Positions 8,191 to 11,652 of a stretch of DNA of 11,652 nucleotides are shown here, in pieces (position 1 is the first letter of the stretch; every line of letters begins with the position of its first letter). This DNA comes from Euperipatoides rowelli (Eukaryota > Onychophora > Udeonychophora > Euonychophora > Peripatopsidae), in NCBI GenBank assembly GCA_003024985.2, contig PXIH01S0013447.1. The stretch is one strand, 5' to 3'. The translations under genes were made by a program, and so were the position numbers. Below the pieces are notes generated by a model. That model did no database searches and had not been told where the DNA came from. It was given only the letters and a program-made list of their open reading frames with translations.

Positions 8191-8412
8191 AGTTTTTTTA
8201 GTCAGTTTACGAAAATTGCCGGTATGAGTGATACACCAAATTTTAAATTGCACCAGCAGATTTTAAACCTGCCGGAGGACCCATATGCTAGAAAACTGGT
8301 AGGTTTAACAGGAACCATAGCTTTACACTTTGGTGTAAAGGTACTGAATGTGTTTTATCGGTCTCATTATTTACAAAGATACCATCCCCATTGTAATACA
8401 TTGAAAGAATAG
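8191..8412 (+). CDS. Small ORF or exon of unknown function
   Basis: The frame is open from 8191 to the TAG at 8410-8412. From the ATG at 8224 it encodes 62 residues beginning MSDTPNFKLHQQILNLPEDP, with a mixed composition unlike chance AT-rich ORFs. Two readings compete. First, it may be an exon at 8206-8298: T-rich acceptor ending GTCAG (8205) and a strong donor CTG|GTAGGT, giving 93 nt with both ends in phase 0. Second, it may be an intact short ORF or first exon: TATATTTATAAA (8180-8191) and TCAGTT (8202-8207) could be a TATA box and initiator. I recognise no protein family; a moderately hydrophobic stretch at residues 27-44 is too weak to call a membrane segment. It lies just downstream of enhancer-like block 3. 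Confidence 0.3.
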   Translation, partial: SFFSQFTKIAGMSDTPNFKLHQQILNLPEDPYARKLVGLTGTIALHFGVKVLNVFYRSHYLQRYHPHCNTLKE

Positions 8413-8541
8413 GATATAAACTAAAAATAATAAAAAAACAACCTGCACTTATTACATTTTATTAATACTCTCTACAGTATCAGATTTATATATTGTATAC
8501 AGTGTGCATACAATACACATGTAGGTTATATTCTTTCCCCT

Positions 8542-8552
8542 CCCCCCCCCCC
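8542..8552 (+). repeat. C11 homopolymer
   Basis: Eleven C residues, preceded by CCCCT, in AT-rich DNA. It is the complementary-strand counterpart of the G runs at 4793 and 5837. Confidence 0.9.
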
Positions 8553-8747
8553 TTATTTGTTTTGAAATTTTCTAAACATGTAATCTAAATATATACAGTA
8601 TTTTTTCTTCTTCTTAAAATGTTCTTTCTTTGTGGGTTTATTACTGAATTCAATGGCCTAGGAGTAGGCTCTTTTTCCAGGCTAAAAATGGCAGCAGTTT
8701 GCAGATTTACAGTATTAGGTCAATTTACTATTTACTAGTAATCCAGT

Positions 8748-8768
8748 ATTGGTCGAAATTCGACCAAT
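8748..8768. repeat. Near-perfect 21-nt palindrome with two CCAAT motifs
   Basis: ATTGGTCGAA (8748-8757) and TTCGACCAAT (8759-8768) are exact inverse copies around one central A. Each arm ends in ATTGG/CCAAT, the NF-Y core. Two CpG dinucleotides are retained. This could be a dimeric binding site or a fused transposon-end remnant. Confidence 0.75.
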
Positions 8769-8778
8769 AAGAAAATTT

Positions 8779-8828
8779 CCTTTGTAAAAAGCCGCCACTC
8801 CAGCCTTTGTAAAATGCTGCCACAACGC
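8779..8828 (+). repeat. 25-nt tandem duplication
   Basis: CCTTTGTAAAAAGCCGCCAC (8779-8798) recurs as CCTTTGTAAAATGCTGCCAC (8804-8823), with two mismatches, in two adjacent units of period 25. The unit is GC-richer than its surroundings. It starts 11 nt after the palindrome at 8748-8768, suggesting both belong to one unidentified element. Confidence 0.7.
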
Positions 8829-8868
8829 TAAACAATGAATTGTTTACTTTTTTTCTTCTAAATTTTAG

Positions 8869-8944
8869 CTCATTGCACTCCCTTCTCCATATAAACTTTA
8901 ACTCTGCCAAATCTCAGATTCCTCCGTGCGCCCAATATGCTTAA
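8869..8944 (+). CDS. Candidate terminal exon
   Basis: A very strong acceptor (pyrimidine tract then AAATTTTAG, AG at 8867-8868) leads into an open segment starting in the phase C|TCA. It encodes SLHSLLHINFNSAKSQIPPC then AQYA and stops at TAA (8942-8944). An AATAAA lies 67 nt on, at 9011-9016. The other two frames close after about 10 codons or fewer. Only 24 residues are encoded and no family is recognised. It could end a plus-strand transcript that includes 8206-8298, but phase 0 there does not match this start directly, so an extra exon would be required. Confidence 0.2.
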
Positions 8945-9007
8945 AAAGGGATCCAAAGTTTTCCCTTCACGTATTAATATATAGATATCCAATTAAATTT
9001 ATATTTA

Positions 9008-9088
9008 TCAAATAAAATTCAAGGTTGTTGGAGGTTCAATTTGCTTCTCTCCTAATGGGAAACTGACCCTGGAGATCAGAGCACCAGT
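9008..9088 (-). CDS. Possible short terminal exon, strand ambiguous
   Basis: On the minus strand a fair acceptor (TTTATTATAG, AG at 9090-9089) is followed by a phase-0 open segment TGALISRVSFPLGEKQIEPP plus six residues and TGA. Phase 0 would join the minus-strand exon ending at 10371. However, the plus strand is also open over 9021-9101 and reads KVVGGSICFSPNGKLTLEIR plus six residues and TAA, with no good splice pair. The island is GC-richer than its flanks. It may be an exon, or a small eroded repeat or conserved element. Confidence 0.18.
   Translation of the reverse strand, partial: TGALISRVSFPLGEKQIEPPTTLNFI
9011..9016 (+). terminator. Possible poly(A) signal AATAAA
   Basis: The hexamer lies 67 nt after the TAA of the candidate terminal exon. 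It is common by chance in such AT-rich sequence. Confidence 0.15.
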
Positions 9089-9607
9089 CTATAATAAATA
9101 AGAAATTGCATCACTGATATTTACAATATACACTTCTATTTATATTTTTTTCTTGATGTTTTTTTTTTTTTTTTTTAATAAATAGTAGGCCTAATGCATT
9201 TTTAATATTCATTTAGAACTCATCACTAGACATATTAGAGAACATAGTTTGACAACTTGGCTCCTAAGCTGGAGGTTGGAAAACCCCTTTGGGCTAGAAG
9301 AAAATGGTTCATCATAAAAAAAAAAAATTGATAAAAATGGTCATTTTATATTATAATATACCTAATAGAAGCTGGAAAGTAAAATTATTAATAAATTTAA
9401 AATATTTGTCATAAAAAACATTTCCCCTAATCTATTTTAACTCTTTCAACACCACAACATTATCAGATAAAAAAAAAAAAGTAGTCGGATAGAATCACTT
9501 CAAACAGGTGTCATTATAATTTTCAACAAATGTTTTTAGGCTACTGTATCTAATCTAACTTCATCACAAACCTCCATCTTGAAAATAAAGAATTTTTATC
9601 AGTGAGA

Positions 9608-9622
9608 TCTATATATATAAAG
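9608..9622 (+). mobile_element. Helitron-type 5' end, no partner end found
   Basis: TCTATATATATAAAG preceded by A matches the typical Helitron 5' start and agrees at 14 of 15 bases with the 5' end of the inverted Helitron at 6853. No hairpin plus CTRR terminus is found downstream on this strand. A hairpin at 9752-9765 has a similar core (ACCCGTGAGGGT) but no CTRR follows. It is probably a truncated or decayed copy. Confidence 0.4.
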
Positions 9623-9744
9623 CGCACTGGTTTTTATATTTAGAAACTTGTCAATAATCTCAAAGCTATCAAAATGGATTGTTCTGGTTTTTATCATAAC
9701 CCCTTGATTTATTTTTATTTTATCTTATTTATCTAAAAATAGCA

Positions 9745-9778
9745 GGATATTTACCCGTGAGGGTATTTCTCCATATCC
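9745..9778. repeat. Nested hairpin
   Basis: The inner stem is TACCC-GTGA-GGGTA (9752-9765). An outer stem pairs GGATAT (9745-9750) with ATATCC (9773-9778). It may be the decayed 3' structure of the Helitron-like copy that starts at 9608; the CTRR end is absent. Confidence 0.45.
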
Positions 9779-10370
9779 AATGTCATTTCTTACCATCTCT
9801 GTCAATTTAGTCGTAAATTTTGCTACATTTAACCATTTCTCTATTTCATTAACTAGAAAGAGTTAATTGTAGCAGATAATCCAATTGCTTTTGAAATTTG
9901 TCAGCAGTTTTGAAAGGTTTATCAATATTTTCTTAATCTTATGCTTGGCTAGGTATTTTTAACCAATCATATTTCACATCTTCAAGGTAGCACGCTCTTA
10001 CATTATTAGTTTTCAATTTGAGAGAAGAAATAATAAAAAAAACAAAAACTTTTACCTATGAAATTATTTAACTAACTTAAAATGTAAACATTTAACTAAT
10101 GAATAAAATGTTATAGCTTATACTTTCAATTTTTCTCATATACTGTATTTTGTTCATTAGCTGAATGATTCACTTCAAGTTTCAACATGCATTTCACAAA
10201 GTTAAATTCATTTGTGTTGGATAATAACAAAATCGCACAAAAGGATTTAATCAATATAAAAATTAAATTGCAACAGATATTTATAAATATTGTTATTTAT
10301 TAGCACAGGTCAATAAAATAAAAGATTTGAGGTTATTTTATTTTTATTATTTGAAAGATGATTTCAATAC

Positions 10371-10525
10371 CTTAAAATGCATTATGCTGGTTATATTCCA
10401 AGGAAGAGTTAATGATACGAGGCCACTGTCACTGATGCTTCGCCGAACATGCAAAGATATCTGACTGTCCTCTGGACCTTCTTCCCATAATGCCTCGCTA
10501 ATGCCCATGCTGGACTGCCGGAGGC
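10371..10525 (-). CDS. Candidate internal exon, protein unassigned
   Basis: On the minus strand, an acceptor (TATCCTTTAACCTTAAG) precedes a 155-nt open segment that ends at donor AAG|GTATTG. After two bases completing a split codon it encodes 51 residues, starting LRQSSMGISEALWEEGPEDS and continuing QISLHVRRSISDSGLVSLTL and PWNITSIMHFK. The exon starts in phase 1 and ends in phase 0. It is much less AT-rich than its flanks, all plus-strand frames and the other two minus-strand frames are closed, and the composition is protein-like. The E-rich turn then alternating hydrophobic strands (ISLHVRR...GLVSLTL) resembles beta-sandwich repeats such as Calx-beta, but that is a weak impression. One N-glycosylation-type motif, NIT, is present. 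This is the cleanest exon in the window. Confidence 0.5.
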
Positions 10526-10891
10526 CTTAAGGTTAAAGGATATCAAGTTATAAGTTCAATAGAAATGTTTTTTTTTTTTTTTTTTTTTTTTTAAAGTCAA
10601 GTTACTATATCTACAGTATAAATAATTAAACCGCTTTCAATTTCTGAGTAAAAATAAAAACTGGTTATAAATGCTTCCTAAATTTTCAAAGTTGTTTATT
10701 AGTATAGTGTATATAACAATTAATTAGATTAGAACTTTTTACAAACATATACACTAAAGGCTCATTTTGACTAACTGACCAGGTCTCCGATCCGTTTTAC
10801 TCAATCTCGTAAACAGAGATGTAATGTATGCATAAATGAATTCATACTTTTCTGGAGGGTTATGTCGTAAATAATGAAAATGCTCTATACA
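10526..10891. other. AT-rich noncoding stretch with T25
   Basis: No gene is seen. T25 at 10568-10592 is an A-tract on the minus strand 43 nt upstream of the candidate exon. A less AT-rich patch at about 10780-10830 has no coding frame. Confidence 0.55.
10568..10592 (+). repeat. T25 homopolymer
   Basis: Twenty-five T residues, the longest homopolymer in the window. It could be a retroposed poly(A) tail read on the minus strand, but no element body or target duplication is evident. Confidence 0.9.
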
Positions 10892-11530
10892 TAGGGATCC
10901 CATTCATCCCATTTTGACCGGGACAGTCCCGTTTTCAAAGATATAGTCCCAGTGTCCCTAGAGAATGCGTTGGGACATGATATTGTCCCATTTTTCAAAG
11001 AACAGCTTATTTTGATAGCTGAAGTACCAATTTAACTATTTTTTTAGAATTTAGCCGTTAAACAAACAAACAAAAAAAATATCAGTATAATCTAAAACCA
11101 CACATTTACATATTTGGAAAAAAAAAATGCAATTTTTCATATAAATTATATTTTCATACTGGCGTACTAATTTTCTCACGTAATTAATATACATGTAAAA
11201 TGTTAGCATTAAGCATGCACATTATACAGGAACATTGTGTTGAGGGTGTTCAATGGACCCTAAAAGTATAATCACTTTGACAATGAGAATTTGTAGATTT
11301 GCGCAAAATTAACAATTCTCGAGAAATTCAAACTTTTTAATATTAAAATTAATATTAATTAATAATGTTAACGATATCATTATTATACTGTTCTTGTTAT
11401 TTCCCCCCTATTTCATTTTTTTACACCATTCAAACACAAAAATATTTGTTCATCTCCCCCCCCCCCCCCAATCCTGTTAAACAATCAAGTGATTGTTCCA
11501 TTTTATAATTTTAAATTTATGGGATCCCTA
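10892..11530. mobile_element. hAT-like MITE, about 639 bp
   Basis: The element is bounded by 12-bp terminal inverted repeats: TAGGGATCCCAT at 10892-10903 and its inverse ATGGGATCCCTA at 11519-11530. The 8-nt flanks TCTATACA and CCCATACC agree at 5 of 8 positions, compatible with a worn 8-bp hAT target duplication. The left subterminal 70 nt carry six GGGAC/GTCCC copies, including the odd palindrome CGGGACAGTCCCG (10919-10931), a stem TGGGACA/TGTCCCA (10971-10990), and a repeated GTCCC-(G/A)-TTTT-CAAAGA unit at 10926 and 10985. Such clusters are typical transposase-binding regions of hAT elements. There is no transposase ORF, so it is non-autonomous. The core GGGATCCC is itself palindromic, so only the outer two bases on each side independently support inversion. 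Confidence 0.5.
11456..11469 (+). repeat. C14 homopolymer
   Basis: Fourteen C residues inside the hAT-like element, close to its right end. Confidence 0.9.
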
Positions 11531-11537
11531 CCCATAC

Positions 11538-11652
11538 CAGGGGTGTCTACTAATTTTTACATAAGATCTACTTTGCCAGTGAAAATCCATCCATGATCTA
11601 CTCTTTCAAAAAGTGTGGTGTAAGAAGGATGATTCGAGCCTAAAATTCAATG
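11538..11652 (+). mobile_element. Left end of a second hAT-like element (runs off window)
   Basis: CAGGGGTGTCTAC at 11538 matches the common hAT terminal pattern CAGGGGTG. It is followed by two GATCTACT motifs (11567 and 11596), as subterminal repeats of such elements often show. If it is a hAT copy, the 8 nt before it (ACCCATAC, 11530-11537) should recur at the other end, outside the window. It abuts the preceding MITE, so one may have inserted beside or into the other. No coding frame is visible in the part present. Confidence 0.4.

Larger units (their letters stand above)
9093..10370. other. AT-rich noncoding stretch
   Basis: I see no convincing gene. It contains T18 at 9159-9176, a Helitron-type left end at 9608, a nested hairpin at 9745-9778 and several less AT-rich patches (9240-9300, 9950-10010) without open frames of coding character. 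If the minus-strand exons at 10371 and 9008 are real, this is the intron between them. Confidence 0.55.

Noticed and set aside
8728-8910. 60-codon minus-strand ORF (Trp/Phe/Lys-rich)
   Set aside because: It is a translation through the palindrome and the 25-nt tandem repeat, so its apparent internal repeat is explained by the DNA duplication.
9030-9060. GGTTCAATTTG resembling a tRNA B-box (tRNA-derived SINE)
   Set aside because: There are several mismatches to the B-box, no A-box at the right distance, and no tail or target duplication.
1-11652. CRISPR arrays, rRNA, tRNA, prokaryotic operons, LTR or viral elements
   Set aside because: I found no spaced direct repeats, cloverleaf-capable segments, retroviral-type coding or long terminal repeats.

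Overview
This window reads as AT-rich (roughly a quarter to 30% G+C by eye), gene-poor eukaryotic, almost certainly animal, DNA. It has no bacterial gene layout: no long ORFs, no operons and no rRNA or tRNA. It does have long A/T runs, G or C homopolymers of 11-14, DNA-transposon and Helitron ends, and short coding-like islands bounded by GT/AG splice signals. The overall character (AT-rich, TACTGTA-rich, long poly-G/poly-C, Helitron plus hAT debris, motif-dense unique blocks) suits a marine invertebrate, possibly an echinoderm-type deuterostome. That placement is inference with low confidence.

Layout. 1-3815 is noncoding with only simple repeats and small inverted repeats. 3816-3839 is a possible 24-nt microexon. 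3940-4115 is a GC-richer island of unknown origin. 5358-5785 is the best plus-strand protein-coding candidate: two open segments joined in phase across a 50-nt GT-AG intron. The conceptual product weakly resembles the alpha-helical RIH region of inositol-trisphosphate-receptor-type calcium channels. 6308-6853 is a short non-autonomous Helitron, inverted, with hairpin and CTAG end. 6995-8060 is a run of three motif-dense, low-repeat blocks that look like conserved developmental enhancers. 8191-8412 is a small plus-strand ORF or exon. 8748-8944 holds a 21-nt palindrome, a 25-nt tandem duplication and a possible terminal exon. 9608 is a second Helitron-type left end. 10371-10525 is a good candidate internal exon on the minus strand. 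10892-11530 is a hAT-like MITE packed with GTCCC/GGGAC motifs, and a second hAT-like terminus starts at 11538 and runs off the window.

How it fits together. Coding candidates occur on both strands, so the window probably spans introns or the junction of at least two genes (plus strand in the middle, minus strand on the right), with an enhancer-like cluster between and recent transposon insertions scattered through. No gene is complete here. No dedicated defence, biosynthetic or CRISPR-type system is visible. The points most worth following up are the enhancer-like cluster, the divergent RIH-like exons and the unassigned minus-strand exon.
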